35,086 nucleotides of DNA from Nitrospira sp. bin75 (GTDB lineage Bacteria > Nitrospirota > Nitrospiria > Nitrospirales > UBA8639): assembly GCA_002238765.1 (NCBI GenBank), contig MPMZ01000030.1:1-35086 (forward strand), in the 5' to 3' direction. This document shows positions 9,009 to 16,536 of the stretch, piece after piece. Positions within the stretch are counted from its first letter, which is position 1, and each line of letters begins with the position of its first letter. The position numbers were made by a program, and so were the translations under genes. The notes under the pieces are model-generated. The model had not been told where the DNA came from and did no database searches. It saw only the letters and a list, made by a program, of their open reading frames with translations.

Positions 9009-10099
9009 AACAGTCTTCCCTTCATACCACCCATCAGCAACTGGGAGCCCACTTCGGTCCCGCCGGGGAATGGGAGATGCCGATCCATTATGGCGACCCC
9101 ATTGCCGAACATCACGCCGTCAGAACGGGAGTGGGAATCGCCGATGTCTCTCACCGCGGCCTACTGCACGTCACGGGAGAGGACCGCGTCACCTGGCTGC
9201 AAAGTATTATCAGTAACGACCTTCTGCCGCTCCAATCCGGCGACTGGTTGTATTCGAGTTTCATGTCGCACAAAGGCAAGATTTTGAGCTACTTCCGGGT
9301 CTATCGGCTTGAGGAATCTCTGGTCGTGGAGGACGTGGGCGAATCAGGCGCCGTCACCTACGACACCTTTCGCAAGTTTCTGCTCTACGGCACCAAAGCC
9401 AAGATGAAGAACGGCGAAGACACCTGGGGCATTATTCTGGTCAGCGGCCCCAAGGCCCCACTCCTTATCCGGCACGCGTTGGATGTCGACATCAGCGGTT
9501 TGAAACAGGGGGGCTTCCTGACCCACGACCTGAATGGGCAGCCGGCCCTGATCGCCACCACCCAGGAAACCGGTGAACGGGACGTTGAACTGCTGATGCC
9601 GAATGAGGCCATGGACCAGGCTTGGAGCCGGTTGTGGGAGGCCGGGGAAGCCGTTGGCCTCCGAGCGTTCGGTACGGCAGCACGGGAATCCCTGCGAATC
9701 GAAGCGGGCATCCCAAAACTGGGACCGGATTTGAATGAACGCATCGTCCCGCCCGAAGCCAACCTCGAAGGAAAGGCCTTCAGCCTGAGTAAAGGGTGCT
9801 ATCCCGGCCAGGAAGTCGTCGCGCGCATGGACACGTACGGGACAGTCAAACGGCGGCTGGTGGGCCTGGTGATCGATTCCCCGGAGGCACCGATTCCTTC
9901 ACCCGATGCCAAAGTCTTCAGCGAAGATCGAGAGGTTGGGTGGGTCAGCAGCGCGATTCACTCGCCGACCCTGAACAAGACCCTGGCCTTGGCGTTTCCG
10001 TTGCGGGACTTTACCGCCCCGGGCACCGCCCTCGACGTGGACGTCAACGGACAACGCCTTCCCTGCGTCGTACAGACCCTTCCGTTTTATCACGCGTAG
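9005..10099 (+). CDS. ygfZ: YgfZ/GcvT-like folate-binding protein
   Basis: A 364-residue member of the GcvT/YgfZ family. YgfZ proteins bind tetrahydrofolate and help assemble or repair certain Fe-S enzymes. The family signature KGCYPGQE is at residues 263-270, with Cys265 the key redox residue, followed by VVARMDTYGTVKRRLVGL. The N-terminal half carries the aminomethyltransferase-like GIADVSHRGLLHVTGEDRVTWLQ pattern seen in these proteins. The length and signature point to YgfZ rather than true GcvT, and no gcvH or gcvP is nearby. The ATG at 9005 overlaps the stop of the receiver-like gene. ThiC and IspH in this window are Fe-S enzymes that could be clients, which is inference. Confidence 0.9.
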   Translation: MKQSSLHTTHQQLGAHFGPAGEWEMPIHYGDPIAEHHAVRTGVGIADVSHRGLLHVTGEDRVTWLQSIISNDLLPLQSGDWLYSSFMSHKGKILSYFRVYRLEESLVVEDVGESGAVTYDTFRKFLLYGTKAKMKNGEDTWGIILVSGPKAPLLIRHALDVDISGLKQGGFLTHDLNGQPALIATTQETGERDVELLMPNEAMDQAWSRLWEAGEAVGLRAFGTAARESLRIEAGIPKLGPDLNERIVPPEANLEGKAFSLSKGCYPGQEVVARMDTYGTVKRRLVGLVIDSPEAPIPSPDAKVFSEDREVGWVSSAIHSPTLNKTLALAFPLRDFTAPGTALDVDVNGQRLPCVVQTLPFYHA

Positions 10100-10132
10100 G
10101 GGCAGACCTGCGTGTCTGCCCATGTTCGTCGT
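10097..10132. repeat. Hairpin repeat GGGGCAGAC...GTCTGCCC with CATGTTCGTCGT tail
   Basis: Directly at the ygfZ stop, GGGCAGAC-CTGC-GTCTGCCC-like arms form a hairpin followed by CATGTTCGTCGT. The 17-base stretch CTGCCCATGTTCGTCGT (10116-10132) recurs exactly at 10803-10819, and a degenerate relative of the stem is at 13590-13616. It is a small dispersed palindromic repeat. Confidence 0.65.
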
Positions 10133-10201
10133 ATCAGTTTCGCCAGTCTCTATTCTCAATAGATCCCCCACTAAAAACTAGGGACAAGCTTGAGGAAGAG
10201 T

Positions 10202-10236
10202 CACGGCAGCCAAACCTTCAGGCACCGGCTGCCGTG
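10202..10236. repeat. Perfect 10-bp hairpin downstream of ygfZ
   Basis: CACGGCAGCC (10202-10211) and GGCTGCCGTG (10227-10236) form a perfect stem around a 15-base loop. No T-run follows, so it is only a weak terminator candidate. Apart from this, the neighbouring repeats and weak promoter elements, the 343 bases between ygfZ and the next gene appear empty. Confidence 0.5.
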
Positions 10237-10316
10237 GTGGGGGTTGCCGCTTCCAACCAAGCGAAGTACTAAAAGTAGCAAACCTCATACACGGGCTTGC
10301 AACCTGCACGGCAAGA

Positions 10317-10350
10317 CATGAAAATGGGGTACTTTGAGAGTATTTTCATG
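10317..10350. promoter_or_regulatory. Inverted repeat upstream of second toxin-antitoxin remnant
   Basis: CATGAAAAT (10317-10325) and ATTTTCATG (10342-10350) are perfect inverted arms. Inside them a second pair, TACT/AGTA, extends the symmetry. The element lies about 90 bases ahead of the antitoxin ATG, with a possible TATAAG -10 box between. It could be an operator or an old repeat. Confidence 0.35.
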
Positions 10351-10442
10351 CCATGAGAACAGGAAGTGGCAGAGGTCAAGGTCGAGGGGCACTCGAAGAA
10401 GATGAGACTTTCACTATAAGTTAAAGCTTGGAGGGACATACA

Positions 10443-10667
10443 ATGACGGAACAAATAACCGTGTCGGTCGATTCTGATGTGGCTAACCGCTACCGTTCGG
10501 CTTCGAACCAAGAGCATCGCAAACTGGATTTGCTTATCAATTTGCGCTTGCGTGATGTCACAGAGTCCGAGAAATCGCTTCGGGACACCATGCTGGAGAT
10601 CAGCCGGAACGCGCAACAGCGCGGCCTGACCCCGGAAATCTTGCGGTCTCTCCTTGATGAAGAATGA
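10443..10667 (+). CDS. Small antitoxin-like protein paired with PIN gene
   Basis: A 74-residue protein (MTEQITVSVDSDVANRYRSA...) with a short N-terminal strand followed by helices, similar in layout to small antitoxins that precede PIN toxins. The ATG at 10443 follows a strong TTGGAGGG site at 10428-10435. Its end overlaps the following PIN reading frame by 4 bases, the usual antitoxin-toxin coupling. Because that toxin is truncated, this is probably an orphaned antitoxin. I do not recognise a named family with certainty. Confidence 0.65.
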   Translation: MTEQITVSVDSDVANRYRSASNQEHRKLDLLINLRLRDVTESEKSLRDTMLEISRNAQQRGLTPEILRSLLDEE

Positions 10668-10849
10668 CCCACTTCGTCTTCGATACGAACGTTCTTGTCA
10701 GTGCGTTACTCTTTAACGATTCCGGGCCGGGGCGGGCGTTCTTTCGGGCTTTACATTATGGAACGATTTTGATTTTCCAGCCATTGGTAAAAGAGGCAGG
10801 GGCTGCCCATGTTCGTCGTGTTGGTTTCAGCATTCCCGGCTTGATCTAA
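10664..10849 (+). pseudogene. Truncated PIN-domain toxin
   Basis: Only about 42 residues of a COG1569-type PIN protein remain: THFVFDTNVLVSALLFNDSG, then the conserved RAFFRALHYGTILI and QPLVKE. Normal members run to 130-140 residues and carry a C-terminal DxxD cluster, absent here. After QPLVKE the frame enters the dispersed hairpin repeat (GGCAGGGGCTGCC then CATGTTCGTCGT) and stops at 10849. The nuclease active site is therefore incomplete and the toxin should be dead. The rest of the gene is not found downstream, so the repeat marks an insertion or deletion junction. Confidence 0.75.
10797..10848. repeat. Second copy of hairpin repeat, at the break in the PIN gene
   Basis: GGCAG-GGG-CTGCC followed by CATGTTCGTCGT matches the copy after ygfZ over 17 identical bases (10803-10819 versus 10116-10132). 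It begins exactly where the PIN homology ends. Confidence 0.6.
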
Positions 10850-10918
10850 CTCCACGGGTAAGTTATCGTTCTCAACGAGAGGATCCTATTCTTCTGCGTC
10901 GTAGATTGGTGGGTGAAG

Positions 10919-11626
10919 ATGAAAGCCAAGATTGATTGTATAGATGTGACGTATGACGTGAAATTTGCCACCCCGGCATTTGATCTCCCGAGCAACAATA
11001 CAAGCGTGCTCAAGGCTTTCTACGAGACGATTCATCCTCGGTTTAGGATCAACACGCGTGACATGCACGTAGCAGAAGGCAACTTGCTTGCGGATGCGCG
11101 CGTTCACGTTACCTTGTTCAACGGTAATGGCGTTATCAATATCTCCGTGGACAAAATGGCTCTTTTTTTCAATGACTTGGAAACGAAAAAAGATTTAAAA
11201 ATCTGTAAAGACTGTATCTCGCTGTGCGAGGAGGCGCTACAAAAGTCGTTACCGAACGTGCCAGTCCGCACGGTTGTCATTGAACCCAGGTTATTTCTGG
11301 AACTGAACGACGAACAAGAAGATGCCGGCAACTATCTGTCACGACTGCAAGCGTCCAACATCCATCTCGACCTGAGTCAATTCGGCAGCGCCGTTGAGCA
11401 TACTGAAGTGAATCTGGAAGTCGAGAATTTCGAGGAGGGATGGCGTGCTTTCTTGCACGCATTCCGTGACCGGACAAAGCCGTCGTCCCTGATTCTTTCT
11501 TGTCAGGCTATCTACCGCGCGGACGGAACGGTGCGCGGCATCGAAAACCGTGCGAAGCACTTGGAACGATTGTTAAAGGCGTTTCTCGACAGCATCGGCA
11601 TGGAAACAGAATGTTTGACAGAATGA
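10919..11626 (+). CDS. Uncharacterised protein upstream of the RES/Xre module
   Basis: A 235-residue soluble protein with no signal peptide or membrane segment. I do not recognise the family. The N-terminal half looks rich in beta strands (KIDCIDVTYDVKFATPAF, ARVHVTLFNGNGVINISVDKMALFF). A helical middle carries ICKDCISLCEEAL, and the C-terminal part holds EEGWRAFLHAFRD and a final helix. The start may be the ATG at 10919 or the GTG at 10913, both behind GGTGGG. It ends 15 bases before the antitoxin gene on the same strand, so it is probably the first gene of a three-gene operon. Possible roles, all inference, are a third toxin-antitoxin component or an unrelated passenger. Confidence 0.7.
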   Translation: MKAKIDCIDVTYDVKFATPAFDLPSNNTSVLKAFYETIHPRFRINTRDMHVAEGNLLADARVHVTLFNGNGVINISVDKMALFFNDLETKKDLKICKDCISLCEEALQKSLPNVPVRTVVIEPRLFLELNDEQEDAGNYLSRLQASNIHLDLSQFGSAVEHTEVNLEVENFEEGWRAFLHAFRDRTKPSSLILSCQAIYRADGTVRGIENRAKHLERLLKAFLDSIGMETECLTE

Positions 11627-11641
11627 AACGGGAAAAAACTC

Positions 11642-12256
11642 TTGCTTGAAACTCTCAAACCGAGACAAAGCCAGCTTGAAGATCAGAGACTACGACCGTC
11701 GGTTGATACCAAGCATGGGTCGTTCATGGAACGTAGTGGGCTTGCATCTGAAAAAAAAGGTTCGTCCCGCATAGATCAATCTGACTTCTATTTCAAACAA
11801 CGGGAATTTCCTTCTGAAGTGGGGCAATCCGGTAACGGCGGGGCACAAAAGGCTACCGCTCGTACTGAAGCAGGGTCGGCAGAAGCAACAACCTACCGCG
11901 GCAGAATCACCGGTCCGGTCCAGTTCGTCAACAAACTTCTCGCCACGTGGCATTTACCACCGGAATCAGCCTGTGTCCTGCTTGGATTCGAGCCATCTCG
12001 GTTGACTTACGTGAATGATGTACTTCAAGGGTATGAAACCCTTACCGGACGGGATGCAAAAGATCGAATCGCCCATCTCTTTCAAATTCGAAGGTTGTTG
12101 TCCGCGCTCTTTCGAGACGAGGCTGTGGAAAACGAGTGGCTGAGAGAACCTCACGACACCTTGAATGGCAAGGTGCCGATGGATCTACTACGGGAAGGTT
12201 CAATGGAGAATCTACTCCTGGTGAGAGAGTACGTTGAGCTAGTGACGGGAAGGTAA
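11642..12256 (+). CDS. MbcA/ParS/Xre-type antitoxin (DUF2384)
   Basis: Probable antitoxin for the RES toxin encoded immediately downstream. The C-terminal region (about residues 140-204: AKDRIAHLFQIRRLLSALF...LREPHDTLNGKVPMDLLREG...REYVELVTGR) is the MbcA/ParS/Xre toxin-binding domain. Residues 92-138 look like the helical DNA-binding part (FVNKLLATWHLPPESACVLLGF). The first 85 residues are low-complexity and polar, an unusual extension, since typical members are near 150 residues. The TTG start at 11642 is weakly supported and an internal ATG at 11726 is possible. The stop is 2 bases before the RES start. Confidence 0.85.
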   Translation: MLETLKPRQSQLEDQRLRPSVDTKHGSFMERSGLASEKKGSSRIDQSDFYFKQREFPSEVGQSGNGGAQKATARTEAGSAEATTYRGRITGPVQFVNKLLATWHLPPESACVLLGFEPSRLTYVNDVLQGYETLTGRDAKDRIAHLFQIRRLLSALFRDEAVENEWLREPHDTLNGKVPMDLLREGSMENLLLVREYVELVTGR

Positions 12257-12258
12257 GC

Positions 12259-12906
12259 TTGCTTGTATCGATCGCTACTAAATCGCTGCAGACAAACGTG
12301 TTCAGATTAGCGACTCCGCTACAAGACGCAGACTTTCTTCGTACACAAGGATTTGATGACGAGAACGTCGATGAGATGTTCGATTTGTTGGCATCTCGCG
12401 GCATTTCTGACAATCCTGAAGAACTGTGCGACGAACCGTTCAGACCTAAGCCGCAACTTCAGAACGCTGAACATCGCACTCGTTTCTCGGATGGCTCTTT
12501 TCCCATCTTTTACAGTTCCCTGGAGCCCGAGACGGCTGAAGCTGAACGTAAATATTGGTTTCAGAAATTTGCGGGCCAACCCACTAACCCTCGTACCGCC
12601 TACTATTCCCGCTTCTCATGCCGCTTTGACGGATCGACAAAGGATTTGAGGCCGCTACATAAAGACTGGCCTAGCCTCACTCATGACAGCGACTACGGCT
12701 TCTGCAACAGGTTGGGGAACGAGGCTGTGGCATCTGGTCTCGATGGGCTACTCACGCCATCCGCGCGAAGACTTAATGGAACAAACCTTCCGGTGTTCAA
12801 ACGACACGCCGTCAGCAATCCCGTGGTCCACGCCCTTGTGGCAATGACGCTGGACCCTTCGAGCGGAGAGGTTGCCCTCCACGAAAAAGGCGTAGAAGAC
12901 TCCTGA
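12259..12906 (+). CDS. RES-domain toxin
   Basis: Probable NAD+-degrading toxin of the RES/Xre type II family, whose best-studied members cleave NAD+ in an ADP-ribosyltransferase-like fold. Recognisable family elements are VFRLATP with Arg16, GSFPIFYSSLEPETAEAERKYW with Tyr85 and Glu94, and the closing GLDGLLTPSARRLNGTNLPVF with Ser168. The length, 215 residues, is normal. The start is TTG at 12259 behind GGAAGG, or a GTG at 12298 that would begin close to the domain. The 2-base gap to the antitoxin gene gives the canonical antitoxin-then-toxin order. The reading frame is intact, so the module may be active. Confidence 0.85.
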   Translation: MLVSIATKSLQTNVFRLATPLQDADFLRTQGFDDENVDEMFDLLASRGISDNPEELCDEPFRPKPQLQNAEHRTRFSDGSFPIFYSSLEPETAEAERKYWFQKFAGQPTNPRTAYYSRFSCRFDGSTKDLRPLHKDWPSLTHDSDYGFCNRLGNEAVASGLDGLLTPSARRLNGTNLPVFKRHAVSNPVVHALVAMTLDPSSGEVALHEKGVEDS

Positions 12907-12956
12907 AGCAAAATAGCGGAGTCTACGCTCTCAAAAGAATAATCGTTGAAAAGCCC

Positions 12957-13427
12957 TTATTCCGGATGGCGGGCTGACGAAAGCTTTTCGGCGACGGCCA
13001 TGATGCTGGCGCGCTGCTCGTCATTCAATCCCAACAAAATATGCGCTTCATCCCCATGCTGGAGCCGCAAACTCAAAAAGGAAATTTCTTCGCGTTTTTC
13101 CTCATCTTTATAAATGCCGTCAATGGCCTGGAATTTGTTCAGATCGGCAGCGGAAAAAATATCATAACGAAAATATTGATCGCCGATGACCATGTCATAG
13201 ACCACGTTCCCCTCCGTCACGGCGATGGCATTGAAGTGGCCTTGGTCTTCATACCCTTCCGGCAAATATTGGTTAATGTGCAAGAGGGGGACGGTCCGGT
13301 TTCCCAGGACCGACGTCATTTTGTTCTCCAAGGCTTCATAATCGATCTGCAAAGCGCGTTCGTCCGGTCCGGTCGCCGCCAGGGCCGCCGCTTTCACTTG
13401 TTCAAAGACTTCTTTCGCTGTTGCCAC
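12957..13427 (-). CDS. Conserved-looking hypothetical protein
   Basis: A 156-residue soluble, acidic protein; I do not recognise its family. The N terminus is helical (AKEVFEQVKAAALAA). The centre alternates strands (TVPLLHINQYLPEGYEDQGHFNAIAVTEGNVVYDMVIGDQYFRYDIF), and the C terminus is a helical region ending in NDEQRASIMAVAEKLSSARH. No cysteines, signal peptide or membrane segment are seen. The start is GTG at 13427 behind a clear AAGGAGAG site. It converges with the RES gene and stands alone on its strand. Its codon use resembles the core genes rather than the accessory island. Confidence 0.75.
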   Translation of the reverse strand: MATAKEVFEQVKAAALAATGPDERALQIDYEALENKMTSVLGNRTVPLLHINQYLPEGYEDQGHFNAIAVTEGNVVYDMVIGDQYFRYDIFSAADLNKFQAIDGIYKDEEKREEISFLSLRLQHGDEAHILLGLNDEQRASIMAVAEKLSSARHPE

Positions 13428-13639
13428 AAGTCACTCTCCTTTCTCAAACCGTTCAAAATGGCTTTTTCACCCGAATCAAACCGGCTACGATAGCCAGACC
13501 GTCAACAAGAATGCAAGTAGGGCACAACAAACGTTGCTCCGCGCATCGGCACACCGTTGCACGGCCGCGTGGCGGTTAGGCATACTGGAGCATAGGAGCA
13601 GATCAACGTGTCTGCCCAACTCACGAAGGAGTCAACCGC

Positions 13640-13855
13640 ATGATTGCTCAATCTTGTATGATCGAAGGCTGTACGAACCAAGGCTATGCCCCGTCCGGAA
13701 CGGGCACCGTGTGCAAAGACCATTTTGCCGACTTTGTGACCTGGCGGCGCAAAAAGGGCGGCAAAGGGATGTTCCGCAAATATACCGGCATGACGATGGT
13801 GGAACGGGATGTGATCGTCGAAGAATGGCAGGCTACTCTCGCCACCCCGCACTAA
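13640..13855 (+). CDS. Small Cys/His protein, possible zinc-binding
   Basis: A 71-residue basic protein with a compact cysteine/histidine set: CMIEGCTNQGY near residues 6-16 and VCKDHF near 24-29, followed by a basic WRRKKGGKGMFRKY stretch. Four potential ligands (Cys6, Cys11, Cys25, His28) could hold one zinc ion. The ATG at 13640 has a GAAGGAG site 8 bases upstream, which supports translation. The family and function are not known to me. It stands alone between a hypothetical gene and an NTF2-like gene that lie on the other strand. Confidence 0.65.
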   Translation: MIAQSCMIEGCTNQGYAPSGTGTVCKDHFADFVTWRRKKGGKGMFRKYTGMTMVERDVIVEEWQATLATPH

Positions 13856-13942
13856 ATCGTGGATCAGGACAAACACGCCGGTTCGCCCCTACAGGAAATC
13901 ATCCTGCCGATAGCCGGGGAACAACGATCGTTGTTCTCTTCT

Positions 13943-14335
13943 CTATTCCATTAACAGGGAGCCGTGATGATGGATGATCTTCCAGCTTTCATCCATGCGT
14001 TCAAACAGATTGGTCGCGACCACTCGGCTGTTTTGGGTGGAATCCGCGTGCCGGCTCGTAATATTTTCCGTACAAATCACCCAGGCCACGTCACCGGCGA
14101 CCTGGACCTGCAATTCCGTGAGGGAAAACCCCATGGAAAACACGTTATTGAAAATTACGACCCAGGAATCTCGAACCATCGGCCAGCCGATCTTCATACT
14201 CCAGCCCGGATGGATGCACGTCACGTATTCCTGGTGCGCCCACACCTTGTCCATTTCCCCGATGTCCAGACTCTCAAAGGCCCGATAAAACGACTCGTTG
14301 GCTAACGTCACTTCCTCGATTCGCTCTTTCAGCAT
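13943..14335 (-). CDS. SnoaL/NTF2-like protein
   Basis: A 130-residue protein with the nuclear transport factor 2/SnoaL-like fold pattern. It has N-terminal helices (ANESFYRAFESLDIGEMDKVW), then HQEYVTCIHPGWSMKIGW. A helix follows (RDSWVVIFNNV), and paired strands carry VAWVICTENIT and ATNLFERMDESWKIIHHHGSL. Members bind small molecules or act as small enzymes, and the substrate cannot be read here. The ATG at 14335 follows an AAGGTAG site. No partner gene is evident. Confidence 0.8.
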   Translation of the reverse strand: MLKERIEEVTLANESFYRAFESLDIGEMDKVWAHQEYVTCIHPGWSMKIGWPMVRDSWVVIFNNVFSMGFSLTELQVQVAGDVAWVICTENITSRHADSTQNSRVVATNLFERMDESWKIIHHHGSLLME

Positions 14336-14378
14336 TCGGCGCTACCTTTCTTCACCATTCGACACGTTCCGTTTTTCC

Positions 14379-14475
14379 CCTCACCCCAGCCCTCTCCCGC
14401 ACGGGGCGAGGGAGTGGATAGCATGTCTCCTCTCCCTTGATGGGAGAGGATGAAGGTGAGGGTGAGGGAAGGGTC
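14379..14475. repeat. Composite CCCTCACCC/CTCTCCC intergenic repeat
   Basis: The gap between the exporter and NTF2-like genes contains CCCTCACCCCAGCCCTCTCCC with its partial complement, then a perfect CTCTCCC-TTGAT-GGGAGAG hairpin and a run of GGTGAGGGTGAGGG. It appears to be two abutting copies of the family seen at 7092, 26004 and 30238. Confidence 0.7.
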
Positions 14476-14545
14476 ACCCCGTGCCGTCCCGACAGTCATC
14501 ATCCCATTCGAGCGACGTTTGAGCAAGCATCGGCCATGGAAGCGC

Positions 14546-15442
14546 TCAGGTCTGTGAGGAGCGGTTGACCAACCAGACGCCGCCCAACACGAATCCGATG
14601 CCAAGCACTTTGATCAGATCCAGGGATTCACCCAGAACGACGAAAGATAAGACGAGCGCGGACACGGGAATCAAATTGGTAAACACCCCGGCACGGGAAG
14701 GTCCGATACCGGATACCCCATAGAGCCAGGCTTGCTGGCCGAGTGCGGTGGCAAAGACGATGACGTACACCAACGCCGCCCAACCGGAGGGGGGAATACT
14801 CCCGATACCCGCCTCCAACACCAGGGGGTCCAGCCACAGCAACGGCACTTGAAGGACGATGGAGATGAAGAGCGTCGTCCAATTCACCGTCAACGGCGAC
14901 AGCCCCTCCATCATCCACCGGCTCCCGATGGTATACAGGGCCCAGCTGACCAAAGCCAGCACCACCAGCCCGCCGCCCAGCACAGGATTCGCGCCGCCAT
15001 CGGCCGTGACATTGCCACCCGACACCAACGCCACTCCCATGAACGACACCGCGCACCCGACCCAAACTTGACGAAACGGGATATCCCGCAACATCAATGA
15101 GGAAAGAAAGGCCGTAATGGCCGGGCTGGCCCCGATAATCACGCCGGCTGCTCCGGCCCCGATGTGCTGAAGCCCATACAAGATCAGCAGGTGATTGCCG
15201 AGCACGGCGAGCCCCAGGGCCGTGAGCACCCCGAGATCCCGTACGGTCAAACGCGTCTTGGACTGTTCCTGCCACCACCACAACGGCACAAGAATACCCA
15301 ACGCGCCAAGTCCGCGAAACACCGACACTTCCACGGCGGAGAAGGCGCCCAACGCCACTTTCTGTGCCACCACCGACCCGCCCCACACGACCGAGGCGGT
15401 GATTAATGCGGCATAAGCCGCTGATTGTGTGGGCTTATTCAA
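14546..15442 (-). CDS. DMT-family (EamA) membrane transporter
   Basis: A 298-residue inner-membrane protein with about ten hydrophobic segments arranged as two EamA repeats of five helices. Repeat one begins AALITASVVWGGSVVAQK and repeat two GGGLVVLALVSWALYTIGS. The characteristic GASPAITAFLSSLMLRD and TNLIPVSALVLSFVVLGE helices end each repeat. EamA proteins usually export metabolites, but the substrate cannot be inferred. The frame opens at a TTG at 15442 with a GAGGCGAG site nearby, 72 bases from the divergent phosphopantetheinyl transferase start. No better start is in frame. Confidence 0.9.
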   Translation of the reverse strand: MNKPTQSAAYAALITASVVWGGSVVAQKVALGAFSAVEVSVFRGLGALGILVPLWWWQEQSKTRLTVRDLGVLTALGLAVLGNHLLILYGLQHIGAGAAGVIIGASPAITAFLSSLMLRDIPFRQVWVGCAVSFMGVALVSGGNVTADGGANPVLGGGLVVLALVSWALYTIGSRWMMEGLSPLTVNWTTLFISIVLQVPLLWLDPLVLEAGIGSIPPSGWAALVYVIVFATALGQQAWLYGVSGIGPSRAGVFTNLIPVSALVLSFVVLGESLDLIKVLGIGFVLGGVWLVNRSSQT

Positions 15443-15514
15443 TACTCGCCTCGCGAAGGCGTTTCTCTGTACAATATTTCTCGGTCCGCTCCGGTCGCTC
15501 AGACACGGAGAAAC

Positions 15515-16321
15515 ATGTTCCTGTCGTCTTCCTACGAATCAGGCATGAGTCACGATCGTTCCCTGACCTCATCGTTCTCCCCATCTTCTTTCTTTGGGAA
15601 CTGTCTCGAGGGCGAGCCTCTTCTACCGGCGGGTCATATCCACGTGTGGCGCGTGATTGTAGACATATCCTTGGACCGTCTTCAAGTGTATCAAGAAACC
15701 CTGAGTCCGGACGAACAAGAACGCGAGCAACGTTTTAAAAGCCCCCAACACCGCCAACGCTTTGCGGCCGCGCGGGGCATCCTGCGACAGATCCTCGCTC
15801 GTTACCTGCGGATTGCTCCCCGGGACATCCGTTTTCAATCAGGTCCCTTTGGGAAACCGCTTTTGCAAGCCCCGGTGGATCAACCTCTTCACTTCAACGT
15901 GTCTCATTCCCAACAGTTGGCGGTGTATGCCGTGTCCCGCGATTTGGAAGTCGGCATCGATCTTGAGGGAGAACGGGATTCCCTAGACTATGCGGAACTG
16001 GCCGAACGCATTTGCAGCGCTGATGAACTCACGGCTTTCCGGAAGCTCCCTCCCGCAGACCAACGGGCGGCATTCTTCCGTTGTTGGACCCGCAAAGAGG
16101 CTTTTGTCAAAGCCATTGGAAAAGGATTTTCCTTTCCTCTAAAAAATGTGACGGTGTCGTTTACCGATGACGCACCGCCGCGAATCCTCAGCATTCAGGA
16201 ACAGTCCCCTCATACTTGGTCCCTTTTCGATCTCCCCCTGGGGCCAGATTTCCGGGGCGCATTGGCGGTCGCGGGGAAGCCCTCCTGTATCCAGGGTTGG
16301 GACTATCAACTTGAAGAGTGA
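15515..16321 (+). CDS. 4'-phosphopantetheinyl transferase, Sfp type
   Basis: Transfers the phosphopantetheine arm of CoA to carrier proteins. The Sfp/HetI-class motifs are in order: FGKPLL (about residues 112-117), HFNVSHS (126-132), VGIDLE with Mg ligands Asp149 and Glu151, and WTRKEAFVKAIGKG with Glu195. The length of 268 residues is within the Sfp range. The first 35 residues are extra and polar. The ATG at 15515 is preceded by GGAG, and a TACAAT -10 box lies at 15470-15475, supporting this start over an upstream in-frame one at 15425. No polyketide or peptide synthetase is in the window; a FabH-type gene 7 kb away is the only nearby carrier-protein enzyme. Confidence 0.92.
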   Translation: MFLSSSYESGMSHDRSLTSSFSPSSFFGNCLEGEPLLPAGHIHVWRVIVDISLDRLQVYQETLSPDEQEREQRFKSPQHRQRFAAARGILRQILARYLRIAPRDIRFQSGPFGKPLLQAPVDQPLHFNVSHSQQLAVYAVSRDLEVGIDLEGERDSLDYAELAERICSADELTAFRKLPPADQRAAFFRCWTRKEAFVKAIGKGFSFPLKNVTVSFTDDAPPRILSIQEQSPHTWSLFDLPLGPDFRGALAVAGKPSCIQGWDYQLEE

Positions 16322-16447
16322 CGGACCGCCGGAGAAGCTTCGTCCCGGGCGCGTGTCGTTTTCAGATCCGCGACAGGAGTGCAACCACGGCTACAGCCCG
16401 TGAGGACAACAGTCCAAATGGCTTAGGGCCATAGGCCTTCTGTCCCG

Positions 16448-16477
16448 TTGACTCGCTACTCACGGGGGGCCTAGAAT
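16448..16477 (+). promoter_or_regulatory. Sigma70-type promoter for the ferredoxin gene
   Basis: TTGACT (16448-16453), an 18-base spacer and TAGAAT (16472-16477) lie 59 bases upstream of the ferredoxin ATG. The match and position make this a good promoter candidate. Confidence 0.65.
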
Positions 16478-16536
16478 ATGTACTCTACATTGCTGAGGGA
16501 TCAAAGACTCTTGCTGGTTCGATAAAGGAGGAATTT

